Of a stretch of DNA of 33,383 bases, positions 23,189 through 31,845 are shown in pieces. The notes beneath the pieces are model-generated. The model worked only from the letters and a program-made list of their open reading frames with translations. It was not told the origin of the DNA and ran no database searches. Positions within the stretch are counted from its first letter, which is position 1; every line of letters begins with the position of its first letter. The translations under genes were made by a program, and so were the position numbers. This DNA comes from Candidatus Zhuqueibacterota bacterium. Its GTDB lineage: Bacteria > Zhuqueibacterota > Zhuqueibacteria > Zhuqueibacterales > Zhuqueibacteraceae. Location of the stretch: NCBI GenBank assembly GCA_003576975.1, contig QEVD01000012.1:1-33383 (forward strand). Direction: 5' to 3'.

Positions 23189-25621
23189 GTGAAAGCCATT
23201 TTACTTGCAGGCGGAATGGGGACGCGTTTGCATCCCCTGACATTAACCTGCCCCAAGCCGCTATTGCCCATCGGCAATCTTCCCATCATCGCCAGAATCA
23301 TTTTCGCGCTGCGCAAGCAAAACATTCGCGAGTTTATTTTCCTGCTGCACTATCAGCCTGAAGCCTTCATCGACGCGCTTGGCGACGGCTCGGCGTACGA
23401 CGCTTCATTTGAATACGTTGCACTGGAAAAGGATTTGAGCACAGCCGGCAGCGTGCGCTGCATTCGCGAGTATGTGCGCGAAACCTGCCTCGTTCATGCC
23501 GCGGACATTCTTGCGGAAGCGCCGGTGCGCGCCATGCTCGATTTTCATCGCAGCAAGCGCAGCCTCGCGACGCTCGCGCTTTATCCGCAACCGGCGCCGT
23601 TGTCGTATGGCATCGTGCGCCGCCAGCCCGACGGCCGCATCCGGCAATTTCTTGAAAAACCCACCTGGCCGGAAGTGTTCAGCGATTGGGTAAATGCCGG
23701 TGTGTATCTCATCGAACCGGAATTGGTGGATCACATTCCTGAAAGTGATCATCAAATTTATTTTGAGAAACACGTTTTTCCGCAGCTCGCGGCTGCCGGC
23801 GCGCCGCTGTACGGCTTTCCCATCACCGGCTACTGGCGCGATGTCGGCACGCCGGAGGATTTGCGCGTCGCCAATTTGGAATTTCTGGATGGCCAGCTTC
23901 CTGCCGCGTTTTTGACGCGCGACGAAACCGCGCGCCATCGCCACGAACGCACGTTTCTGGCCTACGGCGAAAGCAATAGCATTGCCAACACCGCGTTGTT
24001 GTCCGAAACCGTGATCAAAAGCGGATGCCAGATTGCGGCCAATGCCAAGATCACGCGCAGCGTGCTGCTTGATAATGTGAACGTGCTTGCCGGCGCCATC
24101 ATTGATTCCGCCATTATCATGGACGATGCCTGCATCGGCGAATCGGCGTGCTTGTTGCCGAACAGCTTGATCGGTGAAGGCGCTGAAATCGCTGCGCAAT
24201 CGATCATACAGGCTCACGGCGTTGTCAATCCCAAACAACGAGTTTCCTCGGGGCAAGTTGTTCCCACGCGCCGCGTGTTGCCCACCGGCTATTTGCGCGG
24301 CTTTGTCGACGGCGGAAGCGTGATGGGCATGTGTTTCAATGCCGATTTCATGACGTGGCTTGGCAAAGCATTCGGCTCACGGCAAGCGCTTGCCGCTGCC
24401 AGCAACAGCGAGGCGGTACACAGGCCTATTTTACTTTGCGCCGCCGATGCCGGAAACATGCGCGAGTTGGTTACCCCGCTTATCGCCGGACTGACGGCCG
24501 CGGGTTGTGACGTTGCTTGTTTGCAGCGGGGCACGTTGCCGCTCGCACGGCATCTGCTTTTCTCAAAAAATTATGCTGGCGGCATATATGTTGGCAAAGA
24601 AGATGACACGAATCTCCTGCGTGTTGCGTTGCTGACTGGTTCCGGCGAAGATCTCACCTCTCTCGAAACCTGTTCATTGGAGTTCGTCGATCTGCTTGAA
24701 CATGGCCGGCAGGGAAGCGTAACAGCCGTTGACGAGCGCTATGCCTATGAACACTATCTGCAAGCGCTTGCGAATGTCGTTCCGCCCGGGCGGGTTGACT
24801 CTCCTGCGCCTGTGTTTGTCAGTATTGCCAACGCGAAGATCGAGCCTTTGCTGCAACGTTTCGTCGAGCGTCTGCAATTGCCGCTCCGTATTAATTCGCT
24901 GCCCGGAGACGTTGTTGTCGCATCACCGGTCGAAACCGAGGGTTGGCATTTTGAAATTGATAGCGCCGGCGAGAAGCTGAAGGTTTTCTTCAAGAACGAT
25001 GCCGGTATGCGCACCACGATCTCAGATGGCGCGCTTGCAGAGTTGTTGCGGCAACAGGTTAATGGCGAGGTGAAGCTGCTGTTTAATTGGCTGATGTTGC
25101 CAACCTGCAATCGCGAAGAAGACCCGCGCATGATTCGTGTTCCGGGCGTCAAGGCGAATTTTGTAGATTTTGCTCGCCGGGAGAAAATACCGTCATGGCT
25201 GAGCTTTGATGGCCAGGGCAGCATTACGATTTCTGCCTGGCAATCTTATCCTGATGCCTTAATGGTTCTTGTATATCTTTTGCCCGGATTGGCCGCGCTG
25301 GCGCGGCGCAATGACGATGCCACTTTGCGCCAACAGCAATTGTTATCCTGCACAAACGAACTGAAGGCGATGTTGATGCGGCGGTTGTTGGAGAATTTTG
25401 CCGGCAACGTGACCGGCATTAGCGACGGCATTCGAGTGGGCGCCGAGGCCGAATGCGTCATTGTCAGACCCTGCGCCGGGATTGACGCGCTGCAGATTTT
25501 TTATGCGGAGAGCCCGTTCAATGAAAAACGGAATTCCCTGGCGGCTTTGGTTACAAAGAATTTGACGGCCTGGATAAAAGAAAAGGAAGACAGGTTTATG
25601 AAGAATGGCAGGAGGAATTAG
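23189..25621 (+). CDS. mannose-1-phosphate guanylyltransferase-like / degenerate phosphomannomutase fusion
   Basis: An 810-residue fusion. Residues 1 to about 235 are a nucleotidyltransferase (LAGGMGTRLHPLTLTCPKPLLPIGN, LEKPTWPEVF, GYWRDVGTPEDL). Residues about 250-370 form a hexapeptide beta-helix (IAANAKITRSVLLDNVNVLAGAIIDSAII). Residues about 375-800 follow the phosphohexomutase fold. In active mutases a serine in a TASHNP-like loop carries the phosphate; the corresponding place here reads LLFSKNYAGGIYVGKEDD, so the mutase half is probably inactive and may be regulatory. The start is GTG (MKAILLAGG). Similar fusions are known in cyanobacteria and other phyla. Likely role is making an NDP-sugar for polysaccharide; the sugar is not certain. 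Confidence 0.85.
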   Translation: MKAILLAGGMGTRLHPLTLTCPKPLLPIGNLPIIARIIFALRKQNIREFIFLLHYQPEAFIDALGDGSAYDASFEYVALEKDLSTAGSVRCIREYVRETCLVHAADILAEAPVRAMLDFHRSKRSLATLALYPQPAPLSYGIVRRQPDGRIRQFLEKPTWPEVFSDWVNAGVYLIEPELVDHIPESDHQIYFEKHVFPQLAAAGAPLYGFPITGYWRDVGTPEDLRVANLEFLDGQLPAAFLTRDETARHRHERTFLAYGESNSIANTALLSETVIKSGCQIAANAKITRSVLLDNVNVLAGAIIDSAIIMDDACIGESACLLPNSLIGEGAEIAAQSIIQAHGVVNPKQRVSSGQVVPTRRVLPTGYLRGFVDGGSVMGMCFNADFMTWLGKAFGSRQALAAASNSEAVHRPILLCAADAGNMRELVTPLIAGLTAAGCDVACLQRGTLPLARHLLFSKNYAGGIYVGKEDDTNLLRVALLTGSGEDLTSLETCSLEFVDLLEHGRQGSVTAVDERYAYEHYLQALANVVPPGRVDSPAPVFVSIANAKIEPLLQRFVERLQLPLRINSLPGDVVVASPVETEGWHFEIDSAGEKLKVFFKNDAGMRTTISDGALAELLRQQVNGEVKLLFNWLMLPTCNREEDPRMIRVPGVKANFVDFARREKIPSWLSFDGQGSITISAWQSYPDALMVLVYLLPGLAALARRNDDATLRQQQLLSCTNELKAMLMRRLLENFAGNVTGISDGIRVGAEAECVIVRPCAGIDALQIFYAESPFNEKRNSLAALVTKNLTAWIKEKEDRFMKNGRRN

Positions 25622-25732
25622 CGTTTCTGCGAGGATGTTGCTTTGCGGGAATCTTTTTCGAGCGTCGCGGGAGCGCGCGCTCAAAAAAGATTCTCAAAAC
25701 GATCGGGCGAGAAAACCCTGAAAGCGCTCAGG

Positions 25733-26215
25733 TCACATGTCTTCGTAGAATGTGATCTCGGTGATTTCAACGTGTTTGGTGCGGCGCGGCAATTTGATTT
25801 CGACCGAATCGCCCACCTTGTGCTTCATCAAGGCTTGCGCGATGGGAGACTGGTAGCTGATGATGTTTTTTTCCAGGTCGGTTTCGCCGTCGCCGAGAAT
25901 GATGTAATTCTCCTTCTCCTGCGAGGCTTTGTCGACGATCGTCACCATCTTGCCGAGCGTGACGATGCCATCCGGCAAATCATTTTTGCGGATGATGCGC
26001 GCGTTTTGAAAGCGTTCTTGCAGCATGCCGAGCTTGGCCATGAAGTTCGCCTGCTTGTTTTTGGCGGACTCATATTCCGCGTTTTCACGCAGATCGCCGT
26101 GCTCGCGTGCAGTTGCAATTTCCTTTGCGATGTCGTTTTTGAGATATTTTTCGACGCGCTCGATTTCTTTGCGCAATTTTTCGTAGCCGGCTTCGGTAAA
26201 ATAGTACTGCTTCAT
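25733..26215 (-). CDS. greA: transcription elongation factor GreA
   Basis: A 160-residue GreA, which rescues backtracked RNA polymerase by stimulating transcript cleavage. The N-terminal coiled coil carries the acidic tip (EHGDLRENAEYESAK, Asp and Glu in place) and the C-terminal FKBP-like domain includes YQSPIAQALMKHKVGDSVEI. The start at 26215 (MKQYYFTEAGYEKL) matches the family and has GAGGAG upstream; an in-frame ATG ten codons earlier is unlikely. It converges with the fusion gene and diverges from mutY, with its own promoter at 26340-26368. Confidence 0.95.
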   Translation of the reverse strand: MKQYYFTEAGYEKLRKEIERVEKYLKNDIAKEIATAREHGDLRENAEYESAKNKQANFMAKLGMLQERFQNARIIRKNDLPDGIVTLGKMVTIVDKASQEKENYIILGDGETDLEKNIISYQSPIAQALMKHKVGDSVEIKLPRRTKHVEITEITFYEDM

Positions 26216-26282
26216 GAATAAACTCCTCGAACAAAATATAAACAAGCTGCTGATTTTGGCGTGGCGCTGGAAGATACAGCAA

Positions 26283-26308
26283 AGCCATTCTGCGCAGGCG
26301 GAATGGCT
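26283..26308 (-). promoter_or_regulatory. hairpin in the greA leader
   Basis: AGCCATTC (26283-26290) and GAATGGCT (26301-26308) form a perfect 8-bp stem with a 10-base loop, about 70 bases upstream of the greA start and within its predicted transcript. It may be an attenuator-like or stabilising element; no uridine run follows on either strand. Confidence 0.45.
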
Positions 26309-26339
26309 GTTTGATTCCCGCTAATTTTAAAGGCGCGAA

Positions 26340-26368
26340 AATATACAAAATTAGCCGGTGGGTATCAA
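26340..26368 (-). promoter_or_regulatory. sigma-70 promoter of greA
   Basis: On the minus strand: TTGATA (26368-26363), 17-bp spacer, TATATT (26345-26340). Predicted leader of roughly 115 bases. The -10 box is the same as in the two other strong promoters of this window. Confidence 0.7.
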
Positions 26369-26388
26369 CTTATTTTCGAAATTTATAA

Positions 26389-26417
26389 TTGCGATTATCA
26401 GCGCTTGCGTGTAAATT
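26389..26417 (+). promoter_or_regulatory. possible promoter of the mutY operon
   Basis: TTGCGA (26389-26394), 17 bp, TAAATT (26412-26417), ending about 21 bases before the mutY ATG. Each box matches consensus at four of six positions, so this is tentative. Confidence 0.4.
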
Positions 26418-26438
26418 CTCCGGCAAAAAAATCCAACG

Positions 26439-27569
26439 ATGCCTCGCAAGAATTTTAATCCCGGCGTTTATTTAAACAGGATTCCCCGGCCCCGGCAGCG
26501 GGTGTTACAAAACAAACTTCTGCAGTGGTATCACGCGGCGCATCGTGTTTTGCCCTGGCGCAAGCTGCGTGGGGCATATGCCATCTGGGTTTCGGAAGTC
26601 ATGTTGCAGCAAACCCAAACCGCCAAAGTGCTCGAGTATTATGCGCCATTTTTGCGCCGTTTCCCCCGGGTTGAAACCCTGGCCGCAGCGCCGCTCGATG
26701 ACGTGCTGAAGGCGTGGGAGGGTATGGGTTATTATGCGCGCGCGCGCAATTTGCACCGCGCGGCAAATTATATTCACGAAAACTTGCGTGGCCGGCTGCC
26801 GCGGGACTATGAGGCATTGCTGCAGATTCCCGGAATCGGGCCGTACACTGCGGCGGCCGTTGCCAGCATCGCTTTCAATCGCGATCATGCCGTCGTCGAT
26901 GGCAATGTCGAACGCGTGCTCAGCCGCCTGTTTCGCATTGCGCTTCCGCCCAAAGATCATCGCGCCAAGCAACTCTTTCGTGAGCTGGCGCAGGCCTTTT
27001 TGTACCCGGGCCGCGCGCGTGTGTGGAATCAGGCGCTGATGGAATTGGGAGCTTTAATATGTACCCCCAAGCGCCCCAAATGCAGCGAATGCCCCGCAAA
27101 AAAATATTGTTGTGCCTATAACCAATTGCGTGATCCGGCGCAACTTCCGGCGCGGCGCCGCAAGCCGGTGCTGCCGCATTACGATATTGTCGTCGGCCTG
27201 GTGAGAAAAAACAATCTCCTGCTTATCGACCAGCGCAAACCGGAGGGTTTGCTCGGCGGTTTATGGGAATTTCCCGGCGGCGGGGTCAATCCGGGTGAAA
27301 CTCATGCGCAAGCATTGCCGTTGCGATTGCGCGAGGGCCTGGCGATCGAAACGGTGATGGGCAAAAATTTTTTGCAAGTTAAGCATGGCTATTCGCATTT
27401 TCGTGTGACGCTGCACGTGTATCACTGCGACTATATCAGCGGCGAGCCGCAAGCGTTAACCTGCCAGCAATGGAAATGGGTACACCCAAAGGATCTAAAA
27501 AATTATGCTTTTTCAACCGCGAATCGGCGCATCATCGCGGCGTTAATGCAAGAAGCTGGAAGCGTATGA
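26439..27569 (+). CDS. mutY: A/G-specific adenine DNA glycosylase MutY
   Basis: A 376-residue repair enzyme removing adenine mispaired with 8-oxoguanine. Catalytic Glu53 (WVSEVMLQQTQ), the helix-hairpin-helix (QIPGIGPYTAAAVASIAF), catalytic Asp154 (VVDGNVERV) and the four iron-sulfur cysteines Cys208, 215, 218 and 224 (C-x6-C-x2-C-x5-C) are all present. The C-terminal NUDIX-like domain (about 236-370; GGLWEFPGGGVNPGE) recognises 8-oxoguanine. Length is typical. The ATG at 26439 is the natural start. It is the first gene of a run with clpS, a methyltransferase and a GT39-type enzyme on the same strand. Confidence 0.95.
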   Translation: MPRKNFNPGVYLNRIPRPRQRVLQNKLLQWYHAAHRVLPWRKLRGAYAIWVSEVMLQQTQTAKVLEYYAPFLRRFPRVETLAAAPLDDVLKAWEGMGYYARARNLHRAANYIHENLRGRLPRDYEALLQIPGIGPYTAAAVASIAFNRDHAVVDGNVERVLSRLFRIALPPKDHRAKQLFRELAQAFLYPGRARVWNQALMELGALICTPKRPKCSECPAKKYCCAYNQLRDPAQLPARRRKPVLPHYDIVVGLVRKNNLLLIDQRKPEGLLGGLWEFPGGGVNPGETHAQALPLRLREGLAIETVMGKNFLQVKHGYSHFRVTLHVYHCDYISGEPQALTCQQWKWVHPKDLKNYAFSTANRRIIAALMQEAGSV

Positions 27570-27670
27570 GTTGTATGGCAAATCCAATAGACTTTTTTAC
27601 CGTTGGCGCACGGCGTTTGCCTGCCGCATATCTGTCGCAAGCGCTGAACTGGCAAAACATCGACAAGACG

Positions 27671-27994
27671 ATGTTCGCAGCGCCGGCTCTTGACATCCGG
27701 CTGGGACTAACGACGCCCTACGCAGACGAAGAAACCATTGTTGACGATGACATCGGCTCGCGCATCGGCGAGCCGTGGAAAGTGATCCTGTTCAACGACG
27801 ATATTCACACCTTCGACGAAGTCATTGTGCAGTTGCAAAAGGCGCTGGGCTGCGGCGCTAAGCGCGCTGAAAAAATCGCGTTCGAAGCGCATACCCGCGG
27901 CAAGGCCATCGCGTTTGACGGCGAATTTCCGGAATGCTTTCGGGTGGCCGGCGTGTTGCGCGAAATCCAGCTTATCGTAGAGATCGAAGGATAA
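27671..27994 (+). CDS. clpS: ClpS-like N-degron adaptor
   Basis: A 107-residue ClpS, the adaptor that hands substrates with bulky N-terminal residues to ClpAP. The amine-binding LFNDDIHTFDEV motif and the later EAHTRGKA histidine are present; the C-terminal FDGEFPECFRVAGVLREIQL matches the Bacteroidota-type version. The start is uncertain: ATG 27671 gives normal length with a poor ribosome site, while ATG 27566 overlaps the mutY stop (ATGA), has GGAAG upstream and would add 35 residues. Either way it is downstream of mutY and translation may be coupled. No clpA gene is in the window. Confidence 0.85.
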   Translation: MFAAPALDIRLGLTTPYADEETIVDDDIGSRIGEPWKVILFNDDIHTFDEVIVQLQKALGCGAKRAEKIAFEAHTRGKAIAFDGEFPECFRVAGVLREIQLIVEIEG

Positions 27995-27995
27995 A

Positions 27996-28760
27996 ATGGA
28001 ACAAAGCCATTACCACCTCTTTAACGAAATCCAGGAAAGCCATTGGTGGTTTCAAGCCCGCAATCAAATCGTCGCTGCCCTATTGGATAAACACCTCGCG
28101 GCTCTCCCGCTTGACTCACAGAATCACTCCGGCGCCCAACGCTGCTTGATCGATGTCGGCTGCGGCACCGGCGCGATGTTGCCGATGCTGGCGCGCTTTG
28201 GCCGGGTTTATGGCATCGATAGTGAGCCGGAAGCCATTGCTTTGTGCCGCCAGCGCGGTTGTGAAGACGTATTTCTCGCCGATGATGCGCAATGGCGGGA
28301 TAAGCGTTATGACGTGCTGACATTTTTCGACGTCATCGAGCATGTTGATGATGACAGCGGAATGCTCTCGCATTATCTGCGCTGGCTCAAGCCCGGCGGC
28401 CTGGTGATGATCACTGTGCCGGCATTCATGTTTTTATGGAGTGAACACGACGAAATCAATCATCATCGCCGGCGCTATACCAAAAAACAATTGGCAAATC
28501 TCATTGCGGCAAGCGGGCTTCAGCTCGATCGTATTTCCTACTACAACAGCTTGCTCTTTCCTCCGATTGCGTTTCTGCGGGTGCTGAAAAAACTCGTGCC
28601 TACAAAAGCGCGCCCGCCGCGCTCGGATTTCGAGTTGTCAAGTCCGCTAATCAATACGGCGCTCAAAACCATTTTTGCCTCCGAGCGATTTTGGTTGCGG
28701 CGCTTCTCGTTTCCTGCGGGCTTGTCGCTGCTATGCGTGGCGCGGAAACCAAATGGATAA
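27996..28760 (+). CDS. class I SAM-dependent methyltransferase
   Basis: A 254-residue methyltransferase with motif I LIDVGCGTGAMLPML (about 51-65), an acidic strand-2 end (GIDSEPEA), FFDVIEHVDDD and WLKPGGLVMITVPA. The C-terminal part (RRYTKKQLANLIAASGL) resembles UbiG-like and polysaccharide-associated methyltransferases. It starts two bases after the clpS stop. Because a lipid-linked-sugar-type glycosyltransferase gene follows, a role in cell-surface glycan or lipid modification is possible, but the substrate is not visible. Confidence 0.82.
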   Translation: MEQSHYHLFNEIQESHWWFQARNQIVAALLDKHLAALPLDSQNHSGAQRCLIDVGCGTGAMLPMLARFGRVYGIDSEPEAIALCRQRGCEDVFLADDAQWRDKRYDVLTFFDVIEHVDDDSGMLSHYLRWLKPGGLVMITVPAFMFLWSEHDEINHHRRRYTKKQLANLIAASGLQLDRISYYNSLLFPPIAFLRVLKKLVPTKARPPRSDFELSSPLINTALKTIFASERFWLRRFSFPAGLSLLCVARKPNG

Positions 28761-28871
28761 CCGGCTTTCCGGCGATTCACGAACGCCAGCATTTCGTCGT
28801 TGCCGGAACAGTGTTTGAGAAATCGATCAAATCAGATTAATCGCAGCCACGCCAAAAGCGCGGCTTGACAT

Positions 28872-30587
28872 ATGATGTCTCGCTCGAATTTTGTTCACAA
28901 TATTCTCTTGCCGGCGTTGCCGGTTCTCGTCTTGCTGGGTCTGGCTTTGCCCAACTTGCGGCTGCCCGGGTTGCAATACGATGAACTTTATTACGTGCCG
29001 CCGGCCGTGCGCTTGCTCTATGGCGAGCTTGGCGGCGAGCCGATTGCGATCGATCCCTCCACGATCAATCTTTGGGGCCGGCCCTTTCCGTTGATGTTCA
29101 ATTACTACACCAGCTTTCTGCGTACTTATCTCGCCTTGCCGGTTTTTGCCGTGTGCGGTGTGACACCTGAAAGTGTGCGCGGCATTTCCCTCGCGCTTGC
29201 CGGCGGCGCGCTCATTTTTGGATTTTTCTTCCTGCGCCGATTATTCCGCGATTATCGCCCGGCATTTTTAACCTGCCTGCTGTTGGCGTGCGACCCGAGT
29301 TTCGTGCTCTACAGCCGCCAGGATTATGCAGCTATCGGCACCATGATGCTTTTGAAAATGGGCGGATTCTGGGCTTTGCTCAAATGGTGGCAGGATAAAA
29401 AAAATCTTTATCTGTATCTCGGTTTGTTCTTGCTGGGATTGGGTATCAGCGATCGCGCCAGTTTTTTGTGGATCGTGTTTGCGTTGGCGCCGGCTGTTGC
29501 CCTGGTAAAATGGCGCGAAGCGTTCGCGGGCATGGCCGCGTTGTGGCGCGATAAAGCTTCATTCTTTAAAGCAATGGCAGCGGCCGTTGCCGGCGCCTCC
29601 ATTTTTCTTGCCTTCAATCTCGCCACTGGCGGCGGCACGTTCAGTCCGATGGCGCAAAATTTTGGGAAAACAGAATTGGGCGGTGTGAATAATCTGCAAT
29701 TCTTTGATAACTTTTGGCTGCGCTGCCAAATGCTGACGGATTTGCTCGGCGGACATTATTTGCCGCAATCGTATGACAGCAACGGCGCGTATCAAACCAT
29801 GGCCTGGCATTGGGGCCCCTCGCCGCTGGCATGGTTGATTCCCGCAACTTTCATCGGGGTTGTGCTGCAACAAATTCGAAGAAAACTGAAAAAACAAACC
29901 GCTGATGCGGCGCTGGCGTTCTTGCTTGCGCTCAGCTTTCTGATTTTCGTGCAAACCTGCTTCACGCCGACGAAATTAAGCGGGCAGCAATTGCTGTTGC
30001 TTTATCCGTTTCTTCATGCGCTGGCAGCCGCGGCCCTCGTGAACATGTACGATTTCTTTTCTTCAAACACGCGCACGAAACGTGTTGCCGGCCGTTTTGG
30101 GACTGTTTTATTGCGCATGAAAACCGCAATCGCGGTGGTTGGCGTCGCTATTGTCTTGTTGCTCTCGGCCTGGCCGGTTTTCACTTATCATCGCGCCCTT
30201 CTAACAACCGGCGGAAAAGGCGTTTGGAGTGATGCGATTTACACGATGGCTGATTTTCTGCGCGAACATCCCGGCAAAACCGTGGTGTGCATGGACTGGG
30301 GTTTCAATCAAAACCTGCTTTCGCTCAGCGCCGGAAAAATCAAAACCGAGCGCAATTACTATGCACACCGGCGCATGCCGCTCGAACAGCTTGCGGCGCA
30401 TTTTGATGAACAACATTGGTTTCTGTTTCATGCGCCGCAATACACGCTGCAAGCCTGGCCACGAGAGGATTTTAACGAAGCGTTGCGCCTTCATGCAAGT
30501 GCGGTGGATACCGTGAAGAAATTTTTTCAACGAAATGGCGAGGAAGTTGCTTATCTGCTGCAAATCAGCTCTGGCGCTGGCCGATAA
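28872..30587 (+). CDS. GT39/ArnT-like polytopic membrane glycosyltransferase
   Basis: A 571-residue protein with about ten or more membrane helices (for example ILLPALPVLVLLGLALPNL at the start). The first loop carries the acidic pair of the GT-C fold (LQYDELYYVPPA), as in protein O-mannosyltransferases and ArnT, which transfer sugar from a polyprenyl-phosphate donor on the outer face of the membrane. The C-terminal soluble part is about 110 residues. The start is ATGATG at 28872. It is 111 bases after the methyltransferase gene on the same strand and may be part of that operon. Acceptor unknown. Confidence 0.75.
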   Translation: MMSRSNFVHNILLPALPVLVLLGLALPNLRLPGLQYDELYYVPPAVRLLYGELGGEPIAIDPSTINLWGRPFPLMFNYYTSFLRTYLALPVFAVCGVTPESVRGISLALAGGALIFGFFFLRRLFRDYRPAFLTCLLLACDPSFVLYSRQDYAAIGTMMLLKMGGFWALLKWWQDKKNLYLYLGLFLLGLGISDRASFLWIVFALAPAVALVKWREAFAGMAALWRDKASFFKAMAAAVAGASIFLAFNLATGGGTFSPMAQNFGKTELGGVNNLQFFDNFWLRCQMLTDLLGGHYLPQSYDSNGAYQTMAWHWGPSPLAWLIPATFIGVVLQQIRRKLKKQTADAALAFLLALSFLIFVQTCFTPTKLSGQQLLLLYPFLHALAAAALVNMYDFFSSNTRTKRVAGRFGTVLLRMKTAIAVVGVAIVLLLSAWPVFTYHRALLTTGGKGVWSDAIYTMADFLREHPGKTVVCMDWGFNQNLLSLSAGKIKTERNYYAHRRMPLEQLAAHFDEQHWFLFHAPQYTLQAWPREDFNEALRLHASAVDTVKKFFQRNGEEVAYLLQISSGAGR

Positions 30588-31103
30588 AATCGGCGCTACG
30601 CTGTCTGGTTGCTCCAAGACGGTTAACTATAACGCCGGGAATCGAATCTTTCAGACGAACACGACTTAATCCCCCGTACCCAGAAATTGGCTGCTTGAGG
30701 TGACGGCACCAACTTCCTCTCTGAATGGGTGCCACAAAACGACCCCTCCCACAAAGATTTCCTCCTGCCACTCTTGCTTATTTTTTCAGAATTTAATACA
30801 GAAATTCGACGCCGGAAGCGCCTTTCCGTGGCACCCATTGGCATATTCTAACCAGATATTTTTTGACACTCCTATTTTTGTTTTTAATAGAATTGCGTTT
30901 GCTCTTAAAGATTTGGCAAGTAGTTTGCTAAGGAATATGTCTAATTAAATAATTTCGATAATTGGTTGTAATTTATATCATATTTAAAATTTAGACAAAA
31001 CATAAATTAAATTAATTATTGATATTTTAATTTTGACTTAACATCGATGAGTTATTTTGCCAAAAATCTACCAGATAATATGGACCAGCTACAGGAGTAA
31101 GAA
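30588..31103. other. 516-bp non-coding, AT-rich spacer
   Basis: The first half contains a pair of 12-bp inverted repeats (30724-30839); the second half (about 30840-31085) is strikingly AT-rich with runs such as TAATTTATATCATATTTAAA. A short ORF crosses the repeat but shows no protein character. The AT-rich part may hold a promoter or protein-binding region for the small secreted protein downstream; no box pair with good spacing was found. Confidence 0.5.
30724..30839. repeat. 116-bp segment bounded by 12-bp terminal inverted repeats
   Basis: AATGGGTGCCAC (30724-30735) and GTGGCACCCATT (30828-30839) are exact inverted repeats 92 bases apart. The interior is pyrimidine-rich with no ORF. It could be a miniature transposable element or a fortuitous pair. 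Confidence 0.6.
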
Positions 31104-31553
31104 GTGAAAAAAATCAATTGGCGGTTTGTTTTTGCGGCGATAGTGCTTCTTGGACTTTTTCCTTTGCACGGCCAGGCGACGCAACGCAGCGCGGCATCCG
31201 TGGTAAAGGAGCCCAGAAAGTTGTCAACGGTTTTGCGCAATTATAATAATTGCCTGCGCGCCGAGGTCGAGGGCGTGGTTGAATCCGCGATTTTCCACAC
31301 GATCATCCTGCGCCTCAAAGCGCCACAGGAAGATTACTCCAAACTTATCGCCGAATTGCAGCGCCTGTCATTCGCAGCCGGCAATCCGAGGCTGCGCTAT
31401 CAAGCCTTTCTCGGCGCCACGCTTCTGGCGAATGCCGAGCAATTTCTCGATGCCGGCCAAAGCGAACACCTGCAAACGTTCACGGATGATCGCCGCGTGG
31501 AGTTTTTTGCTGAGATTGCGACACTGCTGGAAAATCAGTTTGCCGATTTATAG
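31104..31553 (+). CDS. small secreted protein of unknown function
   Basis: A 149-residue protein starting with GTG (31104) after AGGAG at 31094-31098. It has a typical signal peptide (KKINWRFVFAAIVLLGLFPL, cleavage near GQA). The mature part (KLSTVLRNYNNCLRAEVEGVVESA...) is predicted all-helical, with repeated short helices such as NPRLRYQAFLGATLLANAEQF and one cysteine. I recall similarly sized helical proteins in FCB-group genomes but know no function. It stands alone between an AT-rich spacer and the LacI-type gene. Confidence 0.72.
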   Translation: MKKINWRFVFAAIVLLGLFPLHGQATQRSAASVVKEPRKLSTVLRNYNNCLRAEVEGVVESAIFHTIILRLKAPQEDYSKLIAELQRLSFAAGNPRLRYQAFLGATLLANAEQFLDAGQSEHLQTFTDDRRVEFFAEIATLLENQFADL

Positions 31554-31637
31554 AAGTCGTTGTTTTTCTCTTCCTCGCAGGATGCGAGGAAATTTATTCG
31601 CCGCATTGATGTGCCGTCGTAGCCTGGATTTGTCGCA

Positions 31638-31691
31638 GACCGAGCTAGTCGCGCGGCCTGAGCTTGTCGCGTAGCCTGAGCTTGTCGAAGG
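31638..31691 (+). repeat. three tandem 18-bp units (GCCTGAGCTTGTCGCG)
   Basis: Units at 31638-31655 (diverged), 31656-31673 (GCCTGAGCTTGTCGCGTA) and 31674-31691 (GCCTGAGCTTGTCGAAGG). The text GCCTGAGCTTGTCGAAGG is a common dispersed repeat in many genomes. The surrounding 292-bp gap before the LacI-type gene holds nothing else that I can name. Confidence 0.8.
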
Positions 31692-31845
31692 CGCGGTTTG
31701 GCCGGCGGTGAATACAAACAGGCCGGAGAGCCATCTGGCCGTCTCGCGGACTAAATCAATTTGTGACGGTGTGCGAAAGTCGCATCCCGCATGCTTATTG
31801 CAAACAACGTGTTCTTGATCATTCTACATTGTGTGAGGACAACTT

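Noticed and set aside
30700-30948. 82-codon ORF across the 12-bp inverted repeats
   Set aside because: No ribosome site, irregular composition, and it spans both repeat ends and the AT-rich stretch.
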